A DNA stretch of 55,830 nt, from the NCBI GenBank assembly GCA_947464955.1, contig CANHZI010000003.1, positions 1 through 55,830 of the forward strand, written 5' to 3'. The position numbers and the translations under genes are program-made. The notes beneath the pieces were generated by a model that saw only the letters and a list, made by a program, of their open reading frames with translations, did not search any database and was not told the DNA's origin. This document shows positions 34,820 to 44,548 of the stretch, in pieces (position 1 is the first letter of the stretch; the number at the start of each line of letters is the position of its first letter). Source of the DNA: Oxalobacteraceae bacterium (lineage in GTDB: Bacteria; Pseudomonadota; Gammaproteobacteria; Burkholderiales; Burkholderiaceae_D).

Positions 34820-37800
34820 ATGTTTCTTTCTGACTTTAGTATTAAAAAACCGATCGCGACCATCGTCATGATCATCGCGCTGATGGCGATGGGCTTGCTG
34901 GCGATGAGTAAATTGCGCGTCAATCAAAACCCTGACGTTGAAATTCCAGGGCTTTTCGTGAGCATTCCTTATCCAGGCGCATCGCCGGACACGGTGGAAC
35001 GCGAGATCGTCAACCGTATCGAAAAATCTCTACAAAGTGTGCCTGGTGTCGATGAGGTCTATTCTTATTCGAATGAGGGTAGCGCTGGTTTCGAGATGCG
35101 TTTTAGCTTCAAGAAGAACATGATTGAAGCGACCGACGAAGTTCGCAATGTCATTTCTTCCGTGCGCTACAAACTGCCAACCGAGATGCGCGAACCAGTG
35201 ATTCAACGCTTCGATCCTTCACAACAGCCCGTGCTGAACATGGCTTTATCATCGAGCAGCATGAGCCATGCCGAAATCTCCCGCTTCGCTGAAGATACTT
35301 TAGCGAACCGTTTGCGCGGCTTACCCGGCGTTGCGACGGTCAATGTCAATGGTGCTTTGAAACGTGAATTATCGGTTTTACTGAAAGCGGAAAGACTGCG
35401 GGAATTTAACGTCTCCGTTTCTGAAGTGGTCGGTGCACTACGTACGCAAAATACCAATGCGCCAGTCGGTAAAGTGCGCGGCAATTTGGAAGAAGAAAGC
35501 ATTCGTCTCGTTGGCCGTATTGAAAACCCTGCTGAATTTCAAAATATCGTCGTGAAACGTCGCGGTGATCAGATTGTGCGCCTTGGCCAAGTCGCTACGA
35601 TTGAAGACGGATTTGCCGATGTGAATGGGGTCAGTATTCGTAGCGGCAAACCCAATGTTGGCGTGCAAGTGTTGCGCTCTCGCGAAGCAAGTACAGTCGC
35701 TGTCGCTAAAGGCGTACGCAAAGCGATGGAAGAAATCAATAAAGAACTGGAAAAAGATCACCCTGGGACTAAATTAGAAGTGACTTATGACGGTGGTCGT
35801 GACGCCCAAAGCAGCCTCAACAATGTGATCGAATCACTGATCTTCGGCGCTGTGTTAACCATTTTTGTGGTGTATGCCTTCCTTAATTCATGGCGTTCCA
35901 CGTTAATCACGGCCTTAAGCTTACCGACCTCTGTGATCGCCGCCTTTATCGCGGTGTGGTTGTGTGGATTTACGCTGAACTTCATGACGCTGCTAGGCTT
36001 ATCTCTCGCCATCGGGGTCTTGATTGATGACGCCATTGTGGTCCGTGAAAATATCGTGCGCCATATGCAAAACGGGTCTGACCGCCGCACTGCAGCGCTC
36101 GAAGGTACAGCCGAAATTGGTTTGGCAGTCGCTGCCACTACTTTTTCCATTATTGCAGTCTTTATTCCAGTCGCGTATATGCCAGGTATGGCTGGTGAAT
36201 GGTTCCGTCCTTTCGCTTTAACGGTAACCTGTTCTGTTTTGGTCAGCTTAGGTATCTCCTTTACCTTGGATCCTATGCTCTCCGCTTACTGGGGCGACCC
36301 TGCAGATCATCACACCGCGCCAAAGAAAGGCATCAGCAAAGTTCTAGCGCGTTTCAATGATTGGTTCGATGCGCAAGCAGACCGCTACGGGAATGTTATC
36401 GCTTGGGCGCTCCACCACCGTCGTTGGATGGGTGCCATCGCCTTAGCAAGTTTGGTCGGTGCGCTGGTATTGCAAGCAAAATTTGGCGGCACCAGTTTCT
36501 TACCTTCTTCCGATAACGGTAACTTGATGATAGAAGTGCGCACCCCTGCTTCCTCTTCTCTGGAATACGCACGCCTCAAAATGGAGCGCGCAGCTGAAAT
36601 TGCTCGCAGCATCAAAGAAGTGAAAGACACCAATAGCAGTATCAACCCTAATGGTGGCCGCATCTATGTCGACATTGGCAAGAAAAATACGCGTAGTCGT
36701 GGCGCAAAAGAAATCGCAATCGAATTACGTGAAAAGATGCGCCCACTAGTCGGTGCTGAATATGTCGTAATCGACGACACGAACAATGGTGCGCGCAAAC
36801 CGATTCAAATCGAATTTACTGGACCAGATTCACGCAAATTAATGGAAATCACCAATGCGTATATCGAGCAATTACGCAAAATCCCAGGTGCGGTGGATGT
36901 CGGTTTGTCTGAACAAGATCCGAAGAAAGAACTGAAGATCGAAATGAACCGCGGCTTAGCGAACTCCATGGGTATCTCGGTCAATGACGCGGCACAATCG
37001 TTGCGCGTGGCATTTGCGGGTATCGAAGTCGGTGATTGGGTTGACCCTACGGGTGAAACACGTGACGTTTCTGTACGTTTGCATCCAGCAGACCGCGTCA
37101 GCAAAGAGAATATCGAGCGTTTACCGATAGCCATCAGTGGCACCAATGAAATGGTACCACTCGATCAAATAGCCACTGTCAGCATGGGCAAAGGTCCTTC
37201 GAGTATCGAACATGCGAATGGCAAACGCACGATTACTGTCTCTGCCAATGTCCAAGGTCGTTCAAATGGCGAAGTAACGAAAGAAGCGATGGATTTGGCG
37301 AAGTCTTTTAACTATCCTCCAGGCTATGGTTTGTCTTTGGCAGGTGCAGGACAAGATCAAGACGAATTGTTCACTGAAATGTTGATTGCTTTGATCTCGG
37401 GTATCGGTTTGATGTACTTGATCTTAGTGATGCAATTTGGCTCCTTCACTGCACCATTGGCCGTCATGCTGTCCTTGCCCTTGTCCTTAATCGGTGTAGT
37501 GATCGCTTTGATGGTCACTGGCAGTACGATCAATCTGATGAGTTTCATCGGCATCATTATGCTCATGGGCTTGGTTGCTAAGAACGCGATTCTTCTGCTC
37601 GATGCCGCCCGTAAGCAAGAGAAAGAAGGTATGGATAGGGAAGAGGCCTTGATGCATGCAGGACGTGTACGTTTGCGTCCAATCTTGATGACGACTTTCG
37701 CTTTGATCGCAGGCATGATTCCAGTGGCTTTGGGCTTGGGTGAAGGTGGTGAGTTCTATCGTCCACTCGCGATTGCGATTATTGGTGGCACGATTACTTC

Positions 37801-38029
37801 CACAATTTTGACACTGTTGGTCGTACCTAGTTTCTACGACAGTATCGAGATCGCTCGTGATCGCATGATGGCAAAAATGCGTCGCCGTTCTGGTCAATAT
37901 AACCCTGGCTTAGCGATGTTAGTCACCATGATCGAAGCCCTCTTAACGTTGACCTTTGTTCGCTTGATCTATCGTCTGACGATGATCTTGATCAGCAAAT
38001 TACGTGGTGTACGAAAAGCCACCATCTAA
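34820..38029 (+). CDS. RND efflux transporter permease
   Basis: The 1069-aa proton-driven pump has the usual twelve membrane helices with two large periplasmic loops. It starts FSIKKPIATIVMIIALMAMG. TM4 carries LAIGVLIDDAIVVRENI with the proton-relay Asp pair, and TM10 carries LMGLVAKNAILLLDAA with the conserved Lys. It looks like the hydrophobe/amphiphile (HAE) group rather than heavy-metal pumps. An extra hydrophobic C-terminal stretch of about 40 residues is present. No outer-membrane factor gene follows; a terminator does. Confidence 0.93.
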   Translation: MFLSDFSIKKPIATIVMIIALMAMGLLAMSKLRVNQNPDVEIPGLFVSIPYPGASPDTVEREIVNRIEKSLQSVPGVDEVYSYSNEGSAGFEMRFSFKKNMIEATDEVRNVISSVRYKLPTEMREPVIQRFDPSQQPVLNMALSSSSMSHAEISRFAEDTLANRLRGLPGVATVNVNGALKRELSVLLKAERLREFNVSVSEVVGALRTQNTNAPVGKVRGNLEEESIRLVGRIENPAEFQNIVVKRRGDQIVRLGQVATIEDGFADVNGVSIRSGKPNVGVQVLRSREASTVAVAKGVRKAMEEINKELEKDHPGTKLEVTYDGGRDAQSSLNNVIESLIFGAVLTIFVVYAFLNSWRSTLITALSLPTSVIAAFIAVWLCGFTLNFMTLLGLSLAIGVLIDDAIVVRENIVRHMQNGSDRRTAALEGTAEIGLAVAATTFSIIAVFIPVAYMPGMAGEWFRPFALTVTCSVLVSLGISFTLDPMLSAYWGDPADHHTAPKKGISKVLARFNDWFDAQADRYGNVIAWALHHRRWMGAIALASLVGALVLQAKFGGTSFLPSSDNGNLMIEVRTPASSSLEYARLKMERAAEIARSIKEVKDTNSSINPNGGRIYVDIGKKNTRSRGAKEIAIELREKMRPLVGAEYVVIDDTNNGARKPIQIEFTGPDSRKLMEITNAYIEQLRKIPGAVDVGLSEQDPKKELKIEMNRGLANSMGISVNDAAQSLRVAFAGIEVGDWVDPTGETRDVSVRLHPADRVSKENIERLPIAISGTNEMVPLDQIATVSMGKGPSSIEHANGKRTITVSANVQGRSNGEVTKEAMDLAKSFNYPPGYGLSLAGAGQDQDELFTEMLIALISGIGLMYLILVMQFGSFTAPLAVMLSLPLSLIGVVIALMVTGSTINLMSFIGIIMLMGLVAKNAILLLDAARKQEKEGMDREEALMHAGRVRLRPILMTTFALIAGMIPVALGLGEGGEFYRPLAIAIIGGTITSTILTLLVVPSFYDSIEIARDRMMAKMRRRSGQYNPGLAMLVTMIEALLTLTFVRLIYRLTMILISKLRGVRKATI

Positions 38030-38140
38030 TTGTGATGACTCGTATTTTCTTGAAAGGAGCACGATGATTTTGTAGTTGTTGGAAAACTTCGTTTGCGTTA
38101 GCACCACTGATACAAGCGAAGTGTGAGTAGTACCGGTTTG

Positions 38141-38174
38141 AGCCTGCATTGTTCCCCTCTGCAGGCTTTTTTTT
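38141..38174 (+). terminator. Rho-independent terminator after the RND operon
   Basis: An 8-bp stem, agcctgca / tgcaggct, with an 11-base loop leads into eight T. It lies about 110 bases after the permease stop. Confidence 0.88.
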
Positions 38175-38194
38175 ATTCTCAGCAATAGCCTCCG

Positions 38195-38250
38195 ATGTCA
38201 CAAACAGGTCATAGGGCAGTCACCATACTGTCACATTCATAACCTATCAT
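38195..38250 (+). promoter_or_regulatory. Tandem PHO boxes and -10 of the phoX promoter
   Basis: Four 7-base units, atgtcac (38195), aggtcat (38206), cagtcac (38217) and ctgtcac (38228), repeat every 11 bases with 4-base spacers. This is the PhoB binding pattern (half-site CTGTCAT, 7-4-7), doubled. TATCAT at 38245-38250 lies 10 bases after the last unit, where a PhoB-dependent promoter has its -10. The start codon of phoX is 41 bases further on. Confidence 0.85.
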
Positions 38251-38291
38251 CACGCGCTTCTGTACCCCCATCATTCATAGGAAGAGAAGCG

Positions 38292-40544
38292 ATGAGTAAA
38301 TCTAACGATAAAGCCCTGTCATTTGTAGACCCAGATGATATCGGTTACAACGATACCAAGAACGATCATTTCAGTACAATTCTGGACGCACGTCTGAGCC
38401 GCCGCAGCCTGTTGCGCGGTGGTGCAGCCTCTATCGCGAGCGCCTTCGTAGGTTCAAGCATGTTGACTGCTTGCGGTGGCTCCGACAATGTAGCGACACC
38501 GACTACCCCAACAACGCCGACTGCACCAACTGAAAAATTACTCGGCTTCGCGCCAGTCGCCAAGAGTTTGTTGGATAGCGTGATTGTTCCTGCTGGCTAT
38601 ACTGCGAGCATCATCTACGCATTAGGTGACCCACTCACAGCCACAACAGCTGCTTACAAAAATGATGGTACTGACACAGACTATGAAAATCGTGCAGGCG
38701 ACCATCATGACGGTATGGAATGGTTTGGTTTAAGTGCTGATGGCAAAGCCTCTTTGACTTCCGTCGACCGCGGCCTGTTAGGCGTCAATCACGAAGCAAC
38801 AACCAATGAGAAGCAACCATCATTCTTCTTACACGCAAATGGTGGCACTGCAAGTTTGCCACGTCCTGCTAGTGAAGTAGACAAGGAAACCGCAATCCAT
38901 GGTGTGTCTTTTGTCGAAGTACGTAAAGTCAACGGCAAGTGGGAGTATGTGAAAGACTCTGCATTCAACCGCCGCTTTACTTGCTTAACAGATATGGAGT
39001 TATCTGGCCCAGTCCGTGGCAGCGCACTGACATTCACCAAGTACTCTCCAACTGGCGTGAAAACACGCGGCACCTTGAACAACTGCGGCACAGGCAAAAC
39101 ACCGTGGAATAGTTTTGTGACTGGTGAAGAAAACTGGGCAGGCTACTTCACTCGCAATGCAACTGATGACACGGCGCGTAGCGGTGAAAAATCCATCGCT
39201 GCCTTAAAGCGTTACGGCAGCAGTCAAGGTGGTGCATCACGTCATGGTTGGGAAACAGGCGGCACCGACGACAAGTATGCGCGTTGGAATATCAGCAAAC
39301 TCGGCACTTCGGCAGATGGTAAAGATGATTATCGTAACGAAATGAACGGCATGGGCTACATCGTTGAGATGGATCCATACGATAAAGCGAAGCCTGCCAA
39401 GAAGCGTACTGCATTAGGTCGTTTCGCACACGAAAGTGCTGCATTCAGCAAAGCGGTCGCAGGCAAACCATTGGCCGTGTACATGGGCGATGATTCCCGC
39501 AATGAATACATCTACAAATTCGTTTCAACTGCGAATTGGGATGCAGCTGATGCGAATACGACAAATCCTTTGGCTATCGGTGACAAGTATTTGGATAGCG
39601 GTAAATTGTATGCGGCACAGTTTAATGCGGATGGCACAGGGAAATGGGTCGAGCTCACATTGAGTAACGCACAAATTGCAGCCTATGCAGCGTACAAATT
39701 TGCAGATCAAGCAGACATTTGCGTGAATTCCCGTTTGGCAGCTGATGCTATCGGTGCGACCAAGATGGATAGACCAGAGTGGTGTTCCGTCAACCCTGCG
39801 AACGGCGAGATCTATTACGCATTGACCAACAATAGCAACCGTAATATCAATCCAACTGGCTCTTCTCAGTTGGCACCGGATTCAGCAAATCCGCGTGCCT
39901 ATACCGATATGAAGGGTACAAGCGCACAAAATGGTAATCCTAACGGTCATATCTTGCGTATGAAAGAAGGTGCTGAAGGTTCCGCTGCTTTAAGCTTCAC
40001 ATGGGACGTGTACTTATTCGCGGCAGAAGCCAGCGCTGATGCTGGTAAGATCAATTTGTCGAGCTTGACTAATGATCAAGATATGTCCAGCCCAGACGGT
40101 TTGGCATTTAGCCCAGCGACAGGTATCTGCTGGATTCAAACCGATGACGGTGCTTACACTGATGTCACTAACTGCATGATGTTAGCAGGCTTGCCTGGTC
40201 AAGTTGGCGACGGTGAAAAAGTGACCTTGAACTACACGAAGTCAGATGGTTCAACTTTGGCTGTCACTACCTACGTCGGTAAAAAACCAAGTGCAGACAC
40301 ACTGAAACGTTTCTTGGTTGGTCCTTCTGCATGCGAAATTACTGGTTTAGCAGAAACGCCTGATGGCAAAGCAATGTTCGTCAATATCCAACATCCTGGC
40401 GAAACAACTGCTGCAGCGAATATTGCAGATCCAAGTAAATACACTAGCCAATGGCCAAGCAATGCCGGATACGGTGCGGGAAAACGCCCTCGTTCCGCGA
40501 CGATTGTCATCACAAAAAATGATGGTGGTCGTATTGGTAGCTAA
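38292..40544 (+). CDS. phoX: PhoX-family alkaline phosphatase (DUF839), Tat-exported
   Basis: The 750-aa protein has a twin-arginine signal (LSRRSLLRGGAASIASAFVG, Arg37-Arg38) directly followed by the lipobox-like LTAC (Cys61). PhoX landmarks include LLGVNHEATTNE, NNCGTGKTPWNSFVTGEENW, GRFAHESAAF, VYMGDDSRNEYIYKFVS and SPDGLAFSPATGICWIQTDD. PhoX enzymes release phosphate from phosphomonoesters using calcium and iron. The upstream tandem PHO boxes fit induction under phosphate starvation. A strong terminator follows. GGAAGAG serves as ribosome binding site. Confidence 0.92.
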   Translation: MSKSNDKALSFVDPDDIGYNDTKNDHFSTILDARLSRRSLLRGGAASIASAFVGSSMLTACGGSDNVATPTTPTTPTAPTEKLLGFAPVAKSLLDSVIVPAGYTASIIYALGDPLTATTAAYKNDGTDTDYENRAGDHHDGMEWFGLSADGKASLTSVDRGLLGVNHEATTNEKQPSFFLHANGGTASLPRPASEVDKETAIHGVSFVEVRKVNGKWEYVKDSAFNRRFTCLTDMELSGPVRGSALTFTKYSPTGVKTRGTLNNCGTGKTPWNSFVTGEENWAGYFTRNATDDTARSGEKSIAALKRYGSSQGGASRHGWETGGTDDKYARWNISKLGTSADGKDDYRNEMNGMGYIVEMDPYDKAKPAKKRTALGRFAHESAAFSKAVAGKPLAVYMGDDSRNEYIYKFVSTANWDAADANTTNPLAIGDKYLDSGKLYAAQFNADGTGKWVELTLSNAQIAAYAAYKFADQADICVNSRLAADAIGATKMDRPEWCSVNPANGEIYYALTNNSNRNINPTGSSQLAPDSANPRAYTDMKGTSAQNGNPNGHILRMKEGAEGSAALSFTWDVYLFAAEASADAGKINLSSLTNDQDMSSPDGLAFSPATGICWIQTDDGAYTDVTNCMMLAGLPGQVGDGEKVTLNYTKSDGSTLAVTTYVGKKPSADTLKRFLVGPSACEITGLAETPDGKAMFVNIQHPGETTAAANIADPSKYTSQWPSNAGYGAGKRPRSATIVITKNDGGRIGS

Positions 40545-40599
40545 GTAGTGTAGTTGCTCGTAGCGACTAGGTACGACCTACTCGCTAAAAGTAAGGCAG

Positions 40600-40634
40600 A
40601 GAGCTCCAAGTGTTCAGCACTTGGAGCTCTTTTA
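40600..40634 (+). terminator. Rho-independent terminator after phoX
   Basis: A 13-bp perfect stem, agagctccaagtg / cacttggagctct, with a 5-base loop is followed by TTTTATTTAT. It also borders the stop of the convergent chromate transporter gene. Confidence 0.92.
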
Positions 40635-40635
40635 T

Positions 40636-41988
40636 TTATGTTGATAGAGAATGCAGCAGTAAACCTAACAGGGCGCTAGACGCAATCACGGTAGTTACCT
40701 TCAGCTTAAATCGAAATAGAGCGAACCCAGCAGCTAAGGCAATGAAGCAAGCAGCAAGGTCAATCCCGCCATCTTTCCCTTCAGGAAAGAGAACATGCCA
40801 AGCGAAAAATAGGGCGAGGTTCAGCACAACGCCAACCACTGCGGCCGTTATTGCAGCCAAAGGTGCAGTCAAACTCAGTTGGCGATGGGTAGTTTCTATC
40901 ACGGGTGCACCGGCAAAAATAAAAATGAAAGACGGTAGAAAGGTAAACCAAGTCACCAGACAAGCAGCGAGTGTACCCGCTTCCCACTCGAAACCGGGCC
41001 CTAACAAGGCCTGCATATAGGCGCCGACAAATCCAACGAAGGCCAACACCATAATCAATGGCCCTGGTGTAGTCTCGCCGAGAGCTAGACCATCAATCAT
41101 TTGCCTTGGACTTAACCAATTAAACTCTTGCACAGCTGCTTGCATTACATAGGGCAACACCGCATAAGCACCGCCGAAGGTCAGAAGGGCGGCTTTGGTA
41201 AAAAACCATGCCATTTGTGTATAGGTATGTTGCCAACCCAACTGCCAATACAAGACTGCCATTGGCAAGGCCCACAATGCCATACCCAGCCCTAAGACTT
41301 TGCTCAATGACCACCAATGAAAACGCGCATGTGCTGGGCTCGGGCTCTCGTCATCAATGACTGCTTTACCATAGTTCTTTGATGGACCAGAATGATGACT
41401 ATCTATTGCAAAGTGGTGTGGATAGAAGCGCCCTCCCCACCAACCGAGGAAAGCCGCACCAATCAATATCATGGGAAACGGTAACGTGAACACGAAGATC
41501 GCGACGAAGGCGGCGATCGCTATCAGCCATAAGCTCGAATTATGCAATGCACGCCCGCCGATACGGTGCAGTGCTTGCGCAACAATTACCGTCACAGCAG
41601 GCTTGATACCTGCGAAGAGCCCACTAACTAAATTTGTATGGCCATAAACCATATACACATAGGACAGTGCTATTAAGATGAGCAAAGAAGGCAAAACAAA
41701 TAAAATGCCCGCAGCGATTCCACCACGCGTGCCATGCATTAGCCAACCAATATAAGTGGCAAGTTGTTGCGCTTCAGGCCCGGGTAAAACCATACAGTAA
41801 TTGAGCGCATGCAAAAAACGACGCTCGGATATCCAACGTCTTTGCTCGACTAATTCCTGATGCATAATAGAGATCTGACCAGCAGGGCCGCCGAAGCTAA
41901 TGAAGCCTAACTTCAACCAAAATCGCAAAGCCTCATAAAAAGAAGGTGTCGTGGGGGCGATATGCAAGTCGTGTTGATGGTCAGTCAT
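40636..41988 (-). CDS. chrA: Chromate transporter, CHR family (long chain)
   Basis: The 450-aa polytopic protein carries two homologous CHR domains, each about 190 residues with six membrane segments. The first has FWLKLGFISFGGPAGQISIM and MVLPGPEAQQLATYIGWL, the second FFTKAALLTFGGAYAVLPYV and GLALGETTPGPLIMVLAFVG. ChrA proteins export chromate by proton antiport. No chrB or chrC gene is adjacent, so chromate may not be the only or true substrate. It converges on phoX. Confidence 0.93.
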   Translation of the reverse strand: MTDHQHDLHIAPTTPSFYEALRFWLKLGFISFGGPAGQISIMHQELVEQRRWISERRFLHALNYCMVLPGPEAQQLATYIGWLMHGTRGGIAAGILFVLPSLLILIALSYVYMVYGHTNLVSGLFAGIKPAVTVIVAQALHRIGGRALHNSSLWLIAIAAFVAIFVFTLPFPMILIGAAFLGWWGGRFYPHHFAIDSHHSGPSKNYGKAVIDDESPSPAHARFHWWSLSKVLGLGMALWALPMAVLYWQLGWQHTYTQMAWFFTKAALLTFGGAYAVLPYVMQAAVQEFNWLSPRQMIDGLALGETTPGPLIMVLAFVGFVGAYMQALLGPGFEWEAGTLAACLVTWFTFLPSFIFIFAGAPVIETTHRQLSLTAPLAAITAAVVGVVLNLALFFAWHVLFPEGKDGGIDLAACFIALAAGFALFRFKLKVTTVIASSALLGLLLHSLST

Positions 41989-42144
41989 AGGGCGAGGCCA
42001 AGCGATGAATAGGAATGCTGGGGATTGTAGGTGAATTCGCCTACTTTAAAAAATAAACACAGGCAATAAGCTTTTTCAGAAAGAAAGCCGGGTACTAAGC
42101 CCAAACACTGAAAACAAAAACCGAACACAGACAAGGGGACTATC

Positions 42145-42744
42145 ATGGGCAAAGGCCGGTTTGAAGCATTTAGCGATGGCGTTATCGCCATCATCATTAC
42201 GATTATGGTGTTGGAACTAAAGGTCCCACATGGGGGCAACATTGAAGACCTGTTGCCACTGCTGCCGGTCTTTCTAAGCTACATCTTAAGCTTCGTGTAC
42301 GTAGGAATTTATTGGAACAACCACCATCATATGCTGCATGCCACGCATACCATTAGTGCGGCAAGCCTCTGGGCTAACTTACATCTGTTGTTTTGGCTGT
42401 CCTTAATCCCCTTCACCACAGGTTGGATGGGGGAAAACCATTTCGCGCAGATTCCCACTGCCTTGTATGGCGTTAACCTATTTATGGCGGCGCTGGCATA
42501 CTGGATTTTGCAGATGAGCTTAATGAAAACCAGTAAAGACAACCACCTCTTACGCAAAGCGATTGGCAATGATTTCAAAGGCAAACTTTCGCTTGTGCTG
42601 TATGCCACTGCCATTATCGTCGCCTGTTACCTGCCTATGGTCGCGCAAGCAATTTATGTCGCTGTTGCTTTGATTTGGTTGATCCCTGATCGTCGTATCG
42701 AGCATGTACTAATAGAAAAAGCAGGGGAGCAAACGGGACATTGA
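42145..42744 (+). CDS. TMEM175/DUF1211-family membrane protein (potassium-channel type)
   Basis: The 199-aa protein has about six membrane helices and the hallmark FEAFSDGVIAIIITIMVLEL near the start; the FSD motif lines the pore in TMEM175-type channels. Bacterial members form tetrameric potassium channels. AAGGGGA precedes the ATG. The gene is divergent from chrA and stands 175 bases upstream of the RDD gene. Confidence 0.88.
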   Translation: MGKGRFEAFSDGVIAIIITIMVLELKVPHGGNIEDLLPLLPVFLSYILSFVYVGIYWNNHHHMLHATHTISAASLWANLHLLFWLSLIPFTTGWMGENHFAQIPTALYGVNLFMAALAYWILQMSLMKTSKDNHLLRKAIGNDFKGKLSLVLYATAIIVACYLPMVAQAIYVAVALIWLIPDRRIEHVLIEKAGEQTGH

Positions 42745-42840
42745 TCGATACGGCGACGAGAGCGACGATTGCCGCCAAGAAATCTGCACCTAGTTTGTCT
42801 GATTTTCTACAAACTTGAGTCGCGGCTTTACATTTCTTGC

Positions 42841-42846
42841 TACAAT
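42841..42846 (+). promoter_or_regulatory. Candidate -10 of the RDD-to-DUF58 operon
   Basis: TACAAT is preceded by TTGC, like the candidate secB promoter at 9176. A TTGAGT lies 20 bases upstream, which is long for a -35 spacing. It is 74 bases ahead of the first gene. Confidence 0.4.
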
Positions 42847-42919
42847 TCGCTCTTAATGTTGCAATAAAAACAGCACACTTTTGGACGCCATCTACCAACT
42901 CAAGGCATCGTAAGTAAAC

Positions 42920-43591
42920 ATGATCAACGGGCGTCTTTCCCTAATTACTCCTGAGGGAGTGAGAATTCTCATGACTCCAGCGGGGCCATCGGCTCGCGCA
43001 TGGGCTTGGGCCATCGACTTCATGATCTGCATCGCTGTTTATTTCGTGTACGCGATCGCTATTAGCACCATGCAACTTGGTACTGGATCATTATTGATTG
43101 GCTTATTTGTTTTGTATTGGGGCTATCCCATTATTTGCGAAGTCTATTTCAACGGACGTAGTATTGGTAAGCGTGCCATGCGCCTCAAGGTAGTACGCGC
43201 CGATGGCCTGCCAGTCGGTTGGCGTGAATCAACCTTACGCAACTTATTGCTGGTGGCAGACTTTCTACCAGCGATGTATCTGACGGGTTTAATGTGCATG
43301 CTATTCGATCTACAATTTCGTCGGCTCGGTGACATCGTCGCTGGTACCCAAGTCATCTATCTCGATGTCATCAGCAAACGTATTGCACCGCCTGAAGTCG
43401 ATCCTATTGCACTACCTTATCCACTGACACCAGAACAACAACGGGTTCTGATTGGCTTATTTGAGCGCGAAATGAACATCCCGATCGAGCGTCTTCATGA
43501 GCTCGCGAGTTTGGCTGAGCCCTTGACCGGTGAACGAGGTGAAGCCTCGCTTGCCCGCTTACGTGGTTTTGTTGCGGGGTTGAATCAATGA
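42920..43591 (+). CDS. RDD-family membrane protein
   Basis: The 223-aa protein carries an RDD domain with three or four membrane helices (about 25-160): SARAWAWAIDFMICIAVYFV holds the conserved Arg and Asp, SIGKRAMRLKVVRADGLPVG the usual loop, and FRRLGDIVAGTQVIYLDV the end of the domain. A soluble C-terminal helix region follows. It is first in a six-gene run and overlaps the SpoIIM-like gene by 4 bases (ATGA). Confidence 0.88.
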   Translation: MINGRLSLITPEGVRILMTPAGPSARAWAWAIDFMICIAVYFVYAIAISTMQLGTGSLLIGLFVLYWGYPIICEVYFNGRSIGKRAMRLKVVRADGLPVGWRESTLRNLLLVADFLPAMYLTGLMCMLFDLQFRRLGDIVAGTQVIYLDVISKRIAPPEVDPIALPYPLTPEQQRVLIGLFEREMNIPIERLHELASLAEPLTGERGEASLARLRGFVAGLNQ

Positions 43592-44547
43592 AGCAAAAAC
43601 AATTTGAAACTCAGAACGAAGCCTTGTGGCAAGAGGTCGAACTCTTGTTGGAAGGTAACAAAAAAAAGCCAGCGCAAAGCCCACAAGATTTTCCTGCATT
43701 GTACCGGCGTGTTTGCCAAACCTTAGCTTTAGCCCAACAACGTGGTTACTCTCCTGCTTTAACCGACTATTTACAAAAAATGGTCAGCGATTGCCATCAA
43801 CGACTGTATGGCACCAAGATCGAGCGCCCGTTGACTTTACACCATTGGCTCTTTCGTGAACTACCGCAACGCGTGCGCGAAGAGTGGCGGCTGTTGTTGT
43901 TGATGAATATCGCTTTCTGGGGTGTCGCCTTGGTGGTCGGCCTGCTAGTATGGAATCAACCCGATATGGCCTATCATTTTATGGGCGCCAAGGACATCGA
44001 ACGCATGCAAGAAATGTATCAGTCCAAAATGTTTAAAACAGGACGCGGCGCAGAGAGTGATTTCGCCATGTTCGGCTACTATATCTGGAATAATGTTTCC
44101 ATCGATTTTAGGACTTTTGCTGGTGGTATTTTTGCAGGCATACCTGCGCTGTTTGTGATGGGATACAACGGCTTGCATCTGGGCGCTGTGAGTGCGGTAC
44201 TGCATGCTGATACGATCACCCGCAATAATTTTTGGCCTTTCTTTATCACCCATGCGAGTTTCGAAATCATTGGCATGCTGCTCTCGGGAGTCGCTGGAAT
44301 GCGATTGGGTCTGACGCTATTGCATCCGCAAAGACTGAGTCGCCGCCATGCACTTTATCTCGCAAGCGTACGCGTCTTCCCTATCTTGGTCGGTGCCGCT
44401 ATTTTGACTTTCATTGCGGCCTTTTTTGAAGCCTTCTTTTGCGCCAACGCCGCCATTCCAGCCAATGCAAAGTATGTGACCGGCACAATTTGTTGGACCG
44501 GATTAATCTTATTTTTCTGCTTAGCCGGACGTCAACGGAGCGCCTAA
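43588..44547 (+). CDS. Stage II sporulation protein M (SpoIIM)-like membrane protein
   Basis: The 319-aa protein has a soluble N-terminal helical part (about 1-100), then membrane helices typical of the SpoIIM/DUF95 family: EWRLLLLMNIAFWGVALVVG, AGGIFAGIPALFVMGYNGLH and FFITHASFEIIGMLLSGVAG. The organism is not a spore former by lineage, so the name reflects homology only. It overlaps the RDD gene by 4 bases and is 1 base from the next gene, which points to one transcript. Confidence 0.87.
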   Translation: MKQKQFETQNEALWQEVELLLEGNKKKPAQSPQDFPALYRRVCQTLALAQQRGYSPALTDYLQKMVSDCHQRLYGTKIERPLTLHHWLFRELPQRVREEWRLLLLMNIAFWGVALVVGLLVWNQPDMAYHFMGAKDIERMQEMYQSKMFKTGRGAESDFAMFGYYIWNNVSIDFRTFAGGIFAGIPALFVMGYNGLHLGAVSAVLHADTITRNNFWPFFITHASFEIIGMLLSGVAGMRLGLTLLHPQRLSRRHALYLASVRVFPILVGAAILTFIAAFFEAFFCANAAIPANAKYVTGTICWTGLILFFCLAGRQRSA

Positions 44548-44548
44548 G

